A stretch of DNA of 62,070 nt from Clostridiales bacterium. GTDB lineage: Bacteria; Bacillota; Clostridia; Christensenellales; Pumilibacteraceae. Under the pieces are notes generated by a model. That model was given only the letters and a program-made list of their open reading frames with translations, was not told the DNA's origin and made no database searches. This document shows positions 15,398 to 24,884 of this stretch, piece after piece. The position numbers and the translations under genes were made by a program. Every line of letters starts with the position of its first letter. Position 1 is the first letter of the stretch. Location of the stretch: the NCBI GenBank assembly GCA_029066805.1, contig JAIEFT010000015.1, positions 1 through 62,070 of the forward strand, given 5' to 3'.

Positions 15398-16279
15398 GTG
15401 CAGTTTGAAGCCGATTTAATCAAATTATTACAGCGAATGTCAAACGGATTCACCGATGCGGTGTTTCTCGGCATTTCGCAGCTTGGCACGGAGCTCGCGT
15501 TTTTGGCGATAGCCGTAGTGCTGTATTGGTGCTTGGACAAGAAGTACGCTTACAGGTTTTTCAATGTATATATTCTGGGCGTTGCAATAACCAACTTTTT
15601 AAAGCTCGGGTTCAAGCGCACGCGCCCGTTCAACGCATACAAGGTGCGCAGCATAGGCAATCCTGAAAGTACATATTCGTTCCCGTCGGGGCATACCGAG
15701 AGCATATCGTCCATATCGACGTTACTTACTGTCAAGTACGGAAAAAAATATCGAATAGTGCCGTATATTTGTATAGCAGCAACACTGCTTGTTATGATTT
15801 CGCGCATGTATTTGGGACAGCACTATCTGTCAGACGTGTTTTGCGGGCTTACGGTCGGTGTGTTCTGTGCAATAGCGTTTAACGCTTTGCTGTCGCTGTT
15901 CGGGGACAGGGAAGAACTGTTTTTAATACCCAATATAATAGTATCAATAATAATCATTTCCGTTCTTGCAGGTCTTGGCATGCTGAATAGTCCGAGCGGC
16001 GCGGATATACTAAAAGGTTTGGGCGCGTTTGTTGCATTTGACGTGGGGTATTTTGTGGAAAAGCGGTATGTCAAGTACGACGTAAAAAGCAACCGCATTT
16101 GGTGGAAGATTGCGCTTCGGCTTGTTGTAGGTTTGGGCGTGGCTGTAGGAATACAGCAAGGCTTCAAGCTGTTTTTGCCCGAAAGCATTCCTATGCTGTA
16201 TTGCTTTTTGCGGTACTTTATTATGGCGGCTTGGGCGGCGCTTGCTGCTCCCGCACTGTTCAAAAAGCTAAAGATATAG
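15398..16279 (+). CDS. PAP2-family membrane phosphatase
   Basis: A 293-residue integral membrane phosphatase with about seven helices. The three PAP2 motifs are present: KLGFKRTRP, SFPSGH and SRMYLGQHYLSD. Such enzymes dephosphorylate lipid phosphates; undecaprenyl diphosphate recycling for the cell wall is plausible but not proven. The frame is open from 15275 inside the upstream fusion gene; I start at GTG 15398, 3 bases after the rsfS stop, with GAGG before it. It is cotranscribed with tsaE downstream. Confidence 0.88.
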   Translation: MQFEADLIKLLQRMSNGFTDAVFLGISQLGTELAFLAIAVVLYWCLDKKYAYRFFNVYILGVAITNFLKLGFKRTRPFNAYKVRSIGNPESTYSFPSGHTESISSISTLLTVKYGKKYRIVPYICIAATLLVMISRMYLGQHYLSDVFCGLTVGVFCAIAFNALLSLFGDREELFLIPNIIVSIIIISVLAGLGMLNSPSGADILKGLGAFVAFDVGYFVEKRYVKYDVKSNRIWWKIALRLVVGLGVAVGIQQGFKLFLPESIPMLYCFLRYFIMAAWAALAAPALFKKLKI

Positions 16280-16280
16280 G

Positions 16281-16724
16281 ATGGCAAACGTGGAAGATAA
16301 AACGTACATAATCAAATCGCCAAAAAAGATGGAAACACTTGGCAAAAGAATCGCTAAAACCGTGGCGGGAGGCGACGTAATACTGCTGACGGGCGAGCTG
16401 GGCGCGGGCAAGACCGTGCTTTGCAAGGGCATTGCCAAGGGCTTAAACGTAAAATCACAGGTCGTGTCGCCGACGTTTACCATAATGAACGAATACTTCG
16501 GCGACTGCAAATTTTGCCACTTTGACGCGTACAGACTGGAAAACGAGGACGAGGCGGCGGAAGCGGGGCTTACAGACTTTATAGGCGATAGCGACACCGT
16601 TTGCGCTGTGGAGTGGTGGCAAAATATAAAAGGACTGTTCGACGGTTGTCGTACAATAGAGATTTCCATAAACAAAATTGACGCCAATATAAGAGAGGTT
16701 GCGGTCACATGCAAAACTATTTGA
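16281..16724 (+). CDS. tsaE: tRNA threonylcarbamoyladenosine synthesis ATPase TsaE
   Basis: A 147-residue P-loop protein. Walker A is GELGAGKTVL (~36-45), followed by VSPTFTIMNEY, HFDAYRLE and a CAVEWW motif typical of the family. It works with TsaB and TsaD to make t6A at position 37 of ANN-decoding tRNAs. It overlaps tsaB by 16 bases and begins one base after the PAP2 stop, so translation is probably coupled. Confidence 0.95.
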   Translation: MANVEDKTYIIKSPKKMETLGKRIAKTVAGGDVILLTGELGAGKTVLCKGIAKGLNVKSQVVSPTFTIMNEYFGDCKFCHFDAYRLENEDEAAEAGLTDFIGDSDTVCAVEWWQNIKGLFDGCRTIEISINKIDANIREVAVTCKTI

Positions 16725-17329
16725 TGATAGATACGGCGTCGGGTACGCGTGCACTGTTGCACATCGACGGCGAATACTACTACGACGAGAATTTGAAAAA
16801 CGCGGGTTCTGAAACGCTTATGCCCATGATTGACGGATTGCTCAAAAAGGCCGGTGCAAAATTACACGACATCGATATATTCGGTGCGTGCGTCGGTCCG
16901 GGTTCGTTCACGGGACTGCGCATAGGTCTGACAACAATAAAAACGTTTTGTTATGCGCTGGGCAAACCGTGCTTTGGCGTAAACAATTTGCGGCTCAATT
17001 CATATAACAATAACAGCGGCAAGGTTATATCGGTATCCGACGCCGGGAACTCGGTGTGCTATGTCGCGCGGTTCGACGGCGAAACGACCGTTGACCCCGC
17101 CGTTTGCATGACTATAGAGAGCGCAAAGGAATATATCGCCGCGCACAAGGATTTTTCCGTGTCGACCGATAATAAGCTCTCGGGAATTTTCGGCGGGACG
17201 GTCGGCATAACGTCGCGCGAGATGCGGTTAGCCGCCGAAAAGCATATGGGGAACGCTATACAGCAAAAGGAATTGTTGCCGCTGTACATACGCAAGGCAC
17301 AACCCGAACGCGGCGAGGGCGATTTGTGA
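16709..17329 (+). CDS. tsaB: tRNA threonylcarbamoyladenosine synthesis protein TsaB
   Basis: A 206-residue ASKHA-fold protein (YeaZ), the scaffold partner of TsaD and TsaE. It shows the first strand MQNYLMIDTASG and the signature GVCVGPGSFTGLRIGLTTIKTF (read here as ACVGPGSFTGLRIG). AGAGAGG stands before the ATG inside tsaE. It overlaps rimI as GTGA. tsaD is not in this window. Confidence 0.95.
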   Translation: MQNYLMIDTASGTRALLHIDGEYYYDENLKNAGSETLMPMIDGLLKKAGAKLHDIDIFGACVGPGSFTGLRIGLTTIKTFCYALGKPCFGVNNLRLNSYNNNSGKVISVSDAGNSVCYVARFDGETTVDPAVCMTIESAKEYIAAHKDFSVSTDNKLSGIFGGTVGITSREMRLAAEKHMGNAIQQKELLPLYIRKAQPERGEGDL

Positions 17330-17754
17330 TTGCGGTGCGCAAGGCAAAAAACACCGACGCGCACAGCATTGCGGCATTGGAGCGATCGTGTATAGACTGT
17401 CCGTGGACGGAAAGCCAAATTGCACAAGAAATCAATAGCGACGCTGTGTTTTTGGTAGCGGAAGAAGACGGCGAGTTTTGCGGGTATGTGTCGGGCGAAG
17501 TAACGTGCGACGAGTGCGAAATATCCAATATCGCAGTTGTAAATTCACATAGACGACGTGGCGCGGGAAAGGCTCTGCTTACAGCGTTGCTTGGCGAGCT
17601 AAGAGCCGAAGAAGTAAAAAGCGTGTTCTTACTTGTTCGCGACGGGAATATTCCCGCTATATCACTGTATACAAGCCTTGGATTTAAAAAAGTCGGGCAG
17701 AGAAAAAACTACTACAAAGGAAAAGACGCGCTGATAATGCGACTTAATTTGTAG
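17326..17754 (+). CDS. rimI: ribosomal-protein S18 alanine N-acetyltransferase
   Basis: A 142-residue GNAT acetyltransferase. The acetyl-CoA loop is SHRRRGAGKALL, and the C-terminus NIPAISLYTSLGFKKVGQRKNYY matches RimI. Its position immediately after tsaB supports the assignment, as tsaB-rimI is a common order. It starts at GTG 17326, overlapping the tsaB stop. Confidence 0.92.
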   Translation: MIAVRKAKNTDAHSIAALERSCIDCPWTESQIAQEINSDAVFLVAEEDGEFCGYVSGEVTCDECEISNIAVVNSHRRRGAGKALLTALLGELRAEEVKSVFLLVRDGNIPAISLYTSLGFKKVGQRKNYYKGKDALIMRLNL

Positions 17755-17763
17755 TGAGGTAAT

Positions 17764-18474
17764 ATGGTAACGACTGTGGACGGAGTGCAGTGCGAGTACG
17801 AGATGTACCGCGCACAAGGCGAGACTGACGCAGTCGTTTTGTTTTTGCACGGCTGGGGCGGAGACTTAAGCTCGTTTAATGGGGCGTACAAAAGCGTCGC
17901 GGACTTAGGTATATCCTGCGTTAACTTCGCGTTCTCCAAAAAAGTTCCGAGCGGTTGGGGCGTGTACGAATACGCCGCGTGCGTGCGCGACTTTATGATA
18001 GAACAGGGAATCGACCAACCTATAATAGTCGGGCACAGCTTTGGCGGGCGTGTTGCTATTATCCTTGCCGCACAGGGCTTGGCTAAAAAAATCGTGCTTG
18101 TCGACAGTGCGGGACTCAAGCCCAAGTTCAGTTTAAAAAAGAAAATACGTATTGCACGCTATCATCACAGGGTTAAATGCGGCAAATCCCTTGACGGATT
18201 CGGTTCTTCGGATTATAATAATGTAGAGTCGGATATGCGTAAAGTGTTTGTGCGCATAGTTAATACTCATTTGGATAGACTGTTGCCGTACATCAAGTGC
18301 GCAACGCTCATATTTTGGGGCAAGCGCGACCGTGATACTCCGCCGTACATGGCAAAGCGTTTGCATCGCGGTATAGAAAACAGCACGCTCGTTTGGGCGG
18401 ACGGCGGACACTATTCATACATAGATTCGCAGTACAAGTTTATCGCACTTCTAAAAAATTTCATTACGGAATAA
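17764..18474 (+). CDS. alpha/beta hydrolase
   Basis: A 236-residue cytosolic alpha/beta-fold hydrolase. The nucleophile elbow is GHSFGG (Ser about 92), the oxyanion segment is LHGWGGD, the acid lies in WGKRDRDTP and the histidine in GGHYSYI. GAGG precedes the ATG. It stands directly before the membrane Mur ligase with a 4-base gap, so a cell-envelope substrate is possible, but the substrate is unknown. Confidence 0.85.
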   Translation: MVTTVDGVQCEYEMYRAQGETDAVVLFLHGWGGDLSSFNGAYKSVADLGISCVNFAFSKKVPSGWGVYEYAACVRDFMIEQGIDQPIIVGHSFGGRVAIILAAQGLAKKIVLVDSAGLKPKFSLKKKIRIARYHHRVKCGKSLDGFGSSDYNNVESDMRKVFVRIVNTHLDRLLPYIKCATLIFWGKRDRDTPPYMAKRLHRGIENSTLVWADGGHYSYIDSQYKFIALLKNFITE

Positions 18475-18478
18475 AAAC

Positions 18479-20050
18479 ATGGAATATTACATTTCTGTCG
18501 CACTAATCGCGCTTGCGGCAATACAAACAGCAATAATAAGCATGCCGATGCTGAAGATAATACAGTTATCCGGTTACAAGAGTCGCGGAGTGTTCGCTTG
18601 GTGGAAAAGCACCAACTATGACGTACTGATAAGATACAGCGCGCTTATGCTTTTCGGGTTTATTACCGAGATATGCTTCATCACGTGTTTTAACGCGTTT
18701 GAGTGGGTCAGATACTGCGCCGTAGCGTTCTATTGTATATTCGCAATTGTGTTCTTTGTATCCATAAAGAACGGCGCGAACAGAATAAAGTTCACAGGGC
18801 GCATGATACGACTGTTTATTGTCAATCTTATTATACAGCTTGTATTAGGCGGCGGGATAGCTGTCGCTACGTATTACTCAATGTACTGCCAAACTTTGAC
18901 TGCGGCGCTTGGAATTTTTACTCCGTTTGTTGCGCTGCTGGCAAACATAATTACTTGTCCGCTGGAAAAGCTGAATAACTTAAGATACGTCAAGCGTGCC
19001 AAGAATAAACTTAAAGAAAAATCGCCCATAGTAATAGGCATAACGGGCAGTTACGGCAAGACTACGGCTAAGAATTTGCTAAAGAGCATGCTTGAAAGTA
19101 AGTATTCGGTTCTTGCCACGCCGGGCAGCTTCAATACTCCGATGGGAGTGTGCAAAACGATAAACAACAGCCTAAACTCCGAGCAAATATTCATAGCGGA
19201 AATGGGCGCACGGTATAAGGGCGATATTAAGGAGCTGTGCGACATAGTTTGTCCCATGTACGGCATTATAACCGCGGTGGGCGACATGCATTCCGAAACC
19301 ATGGGCACGCGCGCCGATATAGCGGACGTCAAGTATGAATTGGCTTTAGCTATTCCTAATAGCGGATTGCTTGCGCTCAACGGTTACAATGCCGACTGTA
19401 AGGCTCTGGCGGAAAGAAATCCGGCATGCAAGGTGAAAGTCGCGGGCGAAGGTGAAAGCGTAAAGTACGAAAATCTTGTAATCGACGCGCGCGGCACGAG
19501 CTTTGAGCTTGTCGCGGGCGATAAAAAACAGCACGTCACAACCAAACTGCTCGGGGCGCACATAGCCGAAACTGTGTGCGTATGCGCTGCTGTTGCGTTG
19601 TCGCTCGGCGTTGAATTGGAGACAATAGCAAGCGCTGTGAGCGCGGCGCAGCCCGTGGAGCACCGACTTCAGTTGCTCGATAGCGGCACTGCCGTAACGG
19701 TAATAGACGACGCGTTCAACGCCAATCCGATAGGCGCAAAAAACGCGCTTGACGTGTTAAAGCGCTTTGAGGGGACTAAGATTATTATCACACCGGGCTT
19801 TGTTGAGCTCGGCGCATTGGAAAAGCCGAGCAACGTCGAGCTTGGTCGGCAAATATCCGAGGTGTGCGACTATGCGTTGCTTGTAGGATCTCGTGCCACC
19901 GATATAAAGAGCGGTGCGGTCAAAAATGGCATGGAAGAAAGCAAAATAATGACATTTGCATCGCGCGATCTTGCAGTCGAGGCGCTAAAAAATATTGATG
20001 GGAACAAAACTGTGTTGTTTGAAAACGACCTTCCCGATAATATAGTATAA
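18479..20050 (+). CDS. membrane-anchored Mur ligase (MurF-like)
   Basis: A 523-residue protein. Residues ~1-170 form about five membrane helices (for example ALIALAAIQTAIISMPML and LFIVNLIIQLVLGGGIAVATYY). The rest is a Mur ligase: P-loop GITGSYGKTTAKN (~186-198), the ATPase segment IFIAEMGARYKGDI, and a C-terminal domain with HRLQLLD and DDAFNANP, as in MurF. The normal MurF N-terminal substrate domain is replaced by the membrane part. It probably ligates an amino acid or dipeptide to a lipid-linked or membrane-near precursor; whether it is the cell's only MurF is unknown. Confidence 0.85.
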   Translation: MEYYISVALIALAAIQTAIISMPMLKIIQLSGYKSRGVFAWWKSTNYDVLIRYSALMLFGFITEICFITCFNAFEWVRYCAVAFYCIFAIVFFVSIKNGANRIKFTGRMIRLFIVNLIIQLVLGGGIAVATYYSMYCQTLTAALGIFTPFVALLANIITCPLEKLNNLRYVKRAKNKLKEKSPIVIGITGSYGKTTAKNLLKSMLESKYSVLATPGSFNTPMGVCKTINNSLNSEQIFIAEMGARYKGDIKELCDIVCPMYGIITAVGDMHSETMGTRADIADVKYELALAIPNSGLLALNGYNADCKALAERNPACKVKVAGEGESVKYENLVIDARGTSFELVAGDKKQHVTTKLLGAHIAETVCVCAAVALSLGVELETIASAVSAAQPVEHRLQLLDSGTAVTVIDDAFNANPIGAKNALDVLKRFEGTKIIITPGFVELGALEKPSNVELGRQISEVCDYALLVGSRATDIKSGAVKNGMEESKIMTFASRDLAVEALKNIDGNKTVLFENDLPDNIV

Positions 20051-20073
20051 AGAAAAGGTGTACGGGTAAAAAG

Positions 20074-20796
20074 ATGAAAAGAACGGTGCTTATAACAGGT
20101 GGGGCGCGCGGAATAGGCAGGCAGATGGCTATTGACTTCGGCAATGCGGGCTACAATGTTATAATCAATTATAACAAATCGGAAAAGCAAGCCATGGAGC
20201 TTGTTAACGAACTCAGCGCAAAAGAGATTGCATGTCAAGCTATACAAGCCGACGTGTCGGACGCCGCACAGGTAAAGGCTATGCACGACAAGATAGCGTT
20301 CGGACATGTGGATACGCTCATCAACAATGCCGGCATAGCGCATATAGGCTTAATGCAGGCGGACAGCGAGGCGGACTTTGACAGAGTGATCGGCGTAGAC
20401 CTAAAGGGCGTATGGCTTGTCACACGCGCGTTTTTGCCCGATATGGTGCAAGGCGGATTTGGTAGGATCATCAATATCAGTTCGTTCTGGTCGGAGCGCG
20501 GGTCTAGCACGGAAACGGCATACTCTGCGGCAAAAGCGGGCGTGAACGGGCTTACCAGGGCGCTCTCGCGCGAGGTAGGGCTTGCAAACATCACGGTCAA
20601 CGCGATAATCGCGGGATTGATTGCAACCGAAATGAACGACCCTGTGCCGCCTGAAGCATTAATTAAAATCGTTGATAACACGCCCGTACAGCGCATAGGC
20701 AGACCGGAAGACATAAGCCACGCCGCGCTGTTCATCGCCGAAGAAAAATCTTCGTTTATTAACGGCGCACTCTTGCATGTCGACGGGGGATATTAG
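20074..20796 (+). CDS. SDR-family reductase (FabG/YmfI type)
   Basis: A 240-residue short-chain dehydrogenase. The cofactor loop is TGGARGIG, NNAG is present, and the catalytic Ser-Tyr-Lys are in NISSFW and AYSAAKAG. It ends GGY. The SSFW...E...YSAAK spacing resembles elongation-factor-P 5-aminopentanone reductase (YmfI) as well as FabG (3-oxoacyl-ACP reductase). No fatty-acid genes are nearby, so YmfI or a stand-alone reductase is at least as likely. A hairpin terminator follows. Confidence 0.85.
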   Translation: MKRTVLITGGARGIGRQMAIDFGNAGYNVIINYNKSEKQAMELVNELSAKEIACQAIQADVSDAAQVKAMHDKIAFGHVDTLINNAGIAHIGLMQADSEADFDRVIGVDLKGVWLVTRAFLPDMVQGGFGRIINISSFWSERGSSTETAYSAAKAGVNGLTRALSREVGLANITVNAIIAGLIATEMNDPVPPEALIKIVDNTPVQRIGRPEDISHAALFIAEEKSSFINGALLHVDGGY

Positions 20797-20828
20797 TTAA
20801 GAAGAATTAAGAATTATTAGGTTGCAAT

Positions 20829-20862
20829 AAAAATCCCTTAAACGTTCTGTTTAAGGGATTTT
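20829..20862. terminator. bidirectional terminator
   Basis: AAAATCCCTTAAAC pairs with GTTTAAGGGATTTT around a short loop. It separates the SDR gene from the convergent large surface-protein gene. Confidence 0.9.
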
Positions 20863-20883
20863 GTCATTGTTGGATTAAAGATT

Positions 20884-23800
20884 TTAGTCATCCAAATCGT
20901 CGTCGGAGTTTTTGGTTTCCGCAGGTTTTTGCTCGGTAGGCTCTTCAGCCTTAGCATCCGCTGCCTCTTCTGCAAGCGTTTCCGCTTCTGTTTCAGACTC
21001 TTCAGTATTGCTTGCTACAGGCGTTTCCTCGTAGCTCGGCTCGGCATTTTCGTTATTGACGGCGGCGTCCTTTTCGGCGTTTTCCTTTTGTGCTCTGAGT
21101 CGTTCTATTTCGTCATAAACGTCGCTGCGGTCATACTCGGTGGAGTAGGTGACCTTTCTCTTGCTCTTTACGTGGTCGACTATACGAACAATCGCTATAA
21201 CAAGTATTGCGGCAACCATGGCTACGCTGACTACAACCGTCGGGATAATCCACCACTGTATATCGGACGAAGCTGCCTCGGTATTGGTGTTGTCACTGTC
21301 TGTATTGGTTTCGGAAAGCTCTACTGCAATGACTTTTTTGTCGGTGGATTTTTGTGCGGCTTCGTAGTCGAGGTTGTCTATCTCGGTCATTTCGATTCCG
21401 CCGATCACAAGCCGACCTTGGATATAGCTCTCTTTGGTGTCGCCGCCGAAAGTGATATCCAAGCCGATATTGCCGCCGTTATCACCTGTGGATATATAGA
21501 AGGAGTAGGTCTGGAACGTTTCGTAATCGCGGCTATCCTCGTTGGTGACGTCGGCGATAGTGGTGGTATCTTTGATGTTTGTAAACGCCGCTGTCGAGCC
21601 GGTGAGCGCGAGTCCCGCACCGACAGAAGTTTTGTCTTTGCGAATCTCGTCGGTAACACGCACCTTTACCTGAATGTCTATGCGGTAGTACTTATTGGCT
21701 ACAAGCGCAATGGAATTGTCGTAGGTGTATTTGGTGGAGTTCTTTTCCGTATTAAAGATGTACAGCATGCTTCCGGTCAAATCCTTGCTGCTGAACCCGG
21801 GATAAATCTCCACGCCATTTTTGTAATCGGCATTGAACACGCCGCTTTTTACGTTTTGGTTGGCAGAGGTTACGTTCCACTGATAGGGGACGCCGTAGCC
21901 GTCGCCGCTTGCGTATGAATACACGTCGTAGTAGTCGAGCGTGGGGGCGGCAAACGAATATACGCCGTAGTCAAGGCTTTTCAGCGTGGATTCGTGAGCG
22001 ATATCGTATTTGTACTGTTCGAGCATAGCTTTGAACTCTGCGTCGACCGTGCTGCCTTCGGCCGCCGTCCACGAGTTGAGCGAAACCTGCTTGACATAAA
22101 CATTGCCGGAAGCGAGCTTGGACTTGTTGTTTGTCCTGTCGTTCATGCCAAGCCAGACTTCCACGTAAACCGTTTGCTCGGATAGCGGCGCGGCAAGGTA
22201 GAAAGTGAATGCTCTGAACTTGTTATTGGTGTTTGTGATGTTTTCTATAGTGGAAAGCACAACGCCGTCTGTGGTCTTGAGAACTAACGAGGCGCCGTAT
22301 CCGTCTATGCGTCCCACCCTCATGTCAACGGTGATTTTGTTGGCTTGGTCGGTCGCGAGCGTTATCGACGGCGACTGATAGCAGAACGCTGTTTTAGTGG
22401 TAGAAGACAAAAGCAATACGTTGTTAAGGTCGTTATCTGTCGGTCTGTCTACGTTAGGTATAGCGCCGCTTGACAAAATCTTGTTGAATGTTTCCGCGTC
22501 GGTGGGGATTATGCCGTGTATTGCGGTTTCCGTGTCAACCTCGTCTTTGGCAAACCCGCGCGTATTTACGTTGTCGGGGGTGAGGTAACTCCATTCGGCG
22601 ACAGGCATGGGGAACTTGATTTCGTCCATATCGCCTACATTGAGGAATGTGCCGTTGGTTATATTGGATGTGTCGTCCAAGTCGTCTATGGCGAATATGT
22701 TTCCGCCGTCCGCTTCGGACATGGCGGTGTAGTCGGAGTACTTAAGTTCGGTAAAGGTCACGTTGTCGAACATGGCAATGCCGGACGATTGAGAATCGGG
22801 CGAGCCGAGCCACAGTTCGAAGCTTATGTCGTAGTCATGAAGCATAGAGCCGTGGATGTAAACAACCTGCTCTTTCCAGCCGTAATGCGCGTTGTCCTCG
22901 CTATCGCCCTCAAGGTTGGTGTAAGAGGTGAGAAGCTTTGCGTACTCGGCGGGCTTGCCGTTAACTATTTGCTTGCCTTTTAACAGTACGGAAATTCCGT
23001 TTCCGCCATTAACGTTATCGCCCTTGACCCAAACGGAGAAACGATAGTACTTGAATCGTTCTATTGTGACGAACGGGGAAGCGATGCCGCTTGCCGTTTC
23101 GGTGAACTCACTGCCGTCGTACGTGTTGATAAGCCAGATGTTTGCAAGGCGATCGCCCGCAAAAAACGGTGATTGTTTATTCAGAATATCGTATTCCGCT
23201 CTGCCGTACGGCGACCAAGGGTTTTTGGAAAAACCGTAGGTATTGGATTCTGTGTCTACTCTGCCTTGTGAGTTGTAAACGCCGCTGTGCGCAGAGCTGA
23301 CGTGGGAAAGGTTTTCGTCGGGTACGTCGTAGTAGATGTGGGTATTCCACTCATCGACGTTTTGCGAGAACGTACCGATCTCTTTGCCGTTCTTGGTGGT
23401 GAACGACTTGGTCTCGTTAAGGTCGATAGCAAGCGCGTTGCCGCGGCCGTAAATGTTTTCCTTGCCCTCTAATTTTTCGAATTGCAATGTTTCCGATGCA
23501 AAGTCGTATGCCGAAATGCGTTCGGCCTGAACGTTATCGAAAAAGACATAACCGGACGCAGGACGGACGGTCACGTCGGGATCTTCGTCGTCGCCTTTGA
23601 CTGCGTCGCCCAATCCGAGGTTGATCTGAACGGTTTTGGATAGGGAAGCGGAAGTGCGAACGTACAGAGAGTACTTGACCCAGCCGTAATTGTTGGATGC
23701 GTCAAGAACCGGCTCGCCTTTGTCGTTGTAGTTGTTACGAACGGTGTTTATGTTGTTGAACGCAAAGTTCTGTCCAAGCCCCGAAAGTTTGATCGTAGCA

Positions 23801-24342
23801 CCGGACTGACCCGCAAAATCGCCGGTCTTTGCCCATACCGAAAAGCGGTAAAATGAATTGGCGGCAAGAGTCATGTCGCCGGATTTGTAGGCATAAGCGG
23901 TGCTCACGCTCTTAGAAGCGGTATTAATGAGCAGAGCCTTTTTGTCGCCGCCGAATTCGGTATCCTCGCCGAAAATGGTTTTGGGGATATCTGTCTCGCT
24001 TTTGTACTCGTCGTACTGGTCGAGCTTGTACTTTTTGTTGCCGTTTGTCGAGTATACGGACGGGGTAAGATCCACAACGCCCTTTACAAGCTCGCCTTTG
24101 CCGCCGTCTACGTATTCGCCCGTCCAGGATGTGGGGGTAGCGGGGTAGTTGCCCGACGATTCGCCGAACTGCGTGTTGTTAAGCCCGAGCGAGGCTGTGA
24201 CAAATTCTTTTGTGTCGTCAACCTCGTCGGCACGCGCGGGAGCGATTACGGCAACGACCGCACCGAACAAAAGCGATGCTGCAATCAGCACGGAAAGCAG
24301 TATTGTTATCGATTTGTTTTTCAGACTTTTGATAATGTGCAT
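20884..24342 (-). CDS. large membrane-anchored surface protein with beta-sandwich repeats
   Basis: A 1152-residue exported protein. It has a signal peptide (basic MHIIKSLKNK, then a long hydrophobic core ending APARA|DE) and one membrane helix near the C-terminus (WWIIPTVVVSVAMVAAILVIAIV). An acidic cytoplasmic tail rich in Glu/Ala/Asp follows, with no LPxTG. The ectodomain holds about four CBM-like beta-sandwich units, marked by FYRFSVWAK...FFDNV, YYRFSVWVK...MFDNV, KITVDMRVG...YVKQVSL and YYRIDIQVK...LVIGGIEM; these resemble carbohydrate-binding modules. It likely binds glycans at the cell surface. AAGGTG before ATG 24342 sets the start. No enzyme domain is seen. Confidence 0.85.
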   Translation of the reverse strand: MHIIKSLKNKSITILLSVLIAASLLFGAVVAVIAPARADEVDDTKEFVTASLGLNNTQFGESSGNYPATPTSWTGEYVDGGKGELVKGVVDLTPSVYSTNGNKKYKLDQYDEYKSETDIPKTIFGEDTEFGGDKKALLINTASKSVSTAYAYKSGDMTLAANSFYRFSVWAKTGDFAGQSGATIKLSGLGQNFAFNNINTVRNNYNDKGEPVLDASNNYGWVKYSLYVRTSASLSKTVQINLGLGDAVKGDDEDPDVTVRPASGYVFFDNVQAERISAYDFASETLQFEKLEGKENIYGRGNALAIDLNETKSFTTKNGKEIGTFSQNVDEWNTHIYYDVPDENLSHVSSAHSGVYNSQGRVDTESNTYGFSKNPWSPYGRAEYDILNKQSPFFAGDRLANIWLINTYDGSEFTETASGIASPFVTIERFKYYRFSVWVKGDNVNGGNGISVLLKGKQIVNGKPAEYAKLLTSYTNLEGDSEDNAHYGWKEQVVYIHGSMLHDYDISFELWLGSPDSQSSGIAMFDNVTFTELKYSDYTAMSEADGGNIFAIDDLDDTSNITNGTFLNVGDMDEIKFPMPVAEWSYLTPDNVNTRGFAKDEVDTETAIHGIIPTDAETFNKILSSGAIPNVDRPTDNDLNNVLLLSSTTKTAFCYQSPSITLATDQANKITVDMRVGRIDGYGASLVLKTTDGVVLSTIENITNTNNKFRAFTFYLAAPLSEQTVYVEVWLGMNDRTNNKSKLASGNVYVKQVSLNSWTAAEGSTVDAEFKAMLEQYKYDIAHESTLKSLDYGVYSFAAPTLDYYDVYSYASGDGYGVPYQWNVTSANQNVKSGVFNADYKNGVEIYPGFSSKDLTGSMLYIFNTEKNSTKYTYDNSIALVANKYYRIDIQVKVRVTDEIRKDKTSVGAGLALTGSTAAFTNIKDTTTIADVTNEDSRDYETFQTYSFYISTGDNGGNIGLDITFGGDTKESYIQGRLVIGGIEMTEIDNLDYEAAQKSTDKKVIAVELSETNTDSDNTNTEAASSDIQWWIIPTVVVSVAMVAAILVIAIVRIVDHVKSKRKVTYSTEYDRSDVYDEIERLRAQKENAEKDAAVNNENAEPSYEETPVASNTEESETEAETLAEEAADAKAEEPTEQKPAETKNSDDDLDD

Positions 24343-24387
24343 GTAAACACCTTTATAAAAATATGGAATTTTTCTTATACAATGTAT

Positions 24388-24416
24388 ATTATATAATATG
24401 TTAGAGCAAATTGCAA
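24388..24416 (-). promoter_or_regulatory. promoter of the large surface protein
   Basis: Read leftwards this is TTGCAA (24411-24416), a 17-bp spacer, then TATAAT (24388-24393). It gives a leader of about 40 bases. Confidence 0.6.
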
Positions 24417-24521
24417 ATGATTTTGGGCACAAATCGCCACTAACGCAAAATATTTTGCGGTGGTACGGTTTGCGGTCGTGATATGCGATTATTTTTTGCA
24501 AAGTTTAGCAAAACTATTTAC

Positions 24522-24884
24522 ATGAACTCAAAGGCAAAATCGACGCTTATTTTAGGCGGAAGCGTGGCTGTTGGATTTGTATCCGGATTTTTCGGCGGCG
24601 GGGGCGGAATGCTCGCCGTGCCGTTGCTTCAACTTAGCGGACTGGACGCCAAACGCGCCCACGCCACCGCGCTGTTTGTAATCCTGCCAATATGCGTAAT
24701 CAGCGCTGCTATCTATATAAGCAACGGCTACTTCGACGCCCAAGCCGTATTGTGCGCGTGCATAGGCGTAGTACTCGGCGGTATAGTGGGCGCGGCGTTG
24801 CTTAATAAGCTTAATCCTACCGCAATCAGTCTTATATTCGCATTGCTTATGATAGCGATAGGCATAAAATTGGTGATAGTATGA
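24522..24884 (+). CDS. TauE/SafE (TSUP) family permease, N-terminal half protein
   Basis: A 120-residue protein with about four membrane helices and the glycine signature VSGFFGGGGGMLAVPLL of TauE/SafE anion exporters. Family members are usually ~250 residues with two such halves; this one carries the first half only. The second half is the next gene, overlapping by ATGA, so the pair probably forms one transporter for sulfite, sulfonates or related anions. The start at 24522 is uncertain because no clear ribosome-binding site stands before either candidate ATG. Confidence 0.8.
   Translation: MNSKAKSTLILGGSVAVGFVSGFFGGGGGMLAVPLLQLSGLDAKRAHATALFVILPICVISAAIYISNGYFDAQAVLCACIGVVLGGIVGAALLNKLNPTAISLIFALLMIAIGIKLVIV

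Noticed and set aside
20929-21918. 329-codon open frame on the plus strand
   Set aside because: It is the reverse of the large surface-protein gene; the translation is Val/Gly/Cys-rich without domains.
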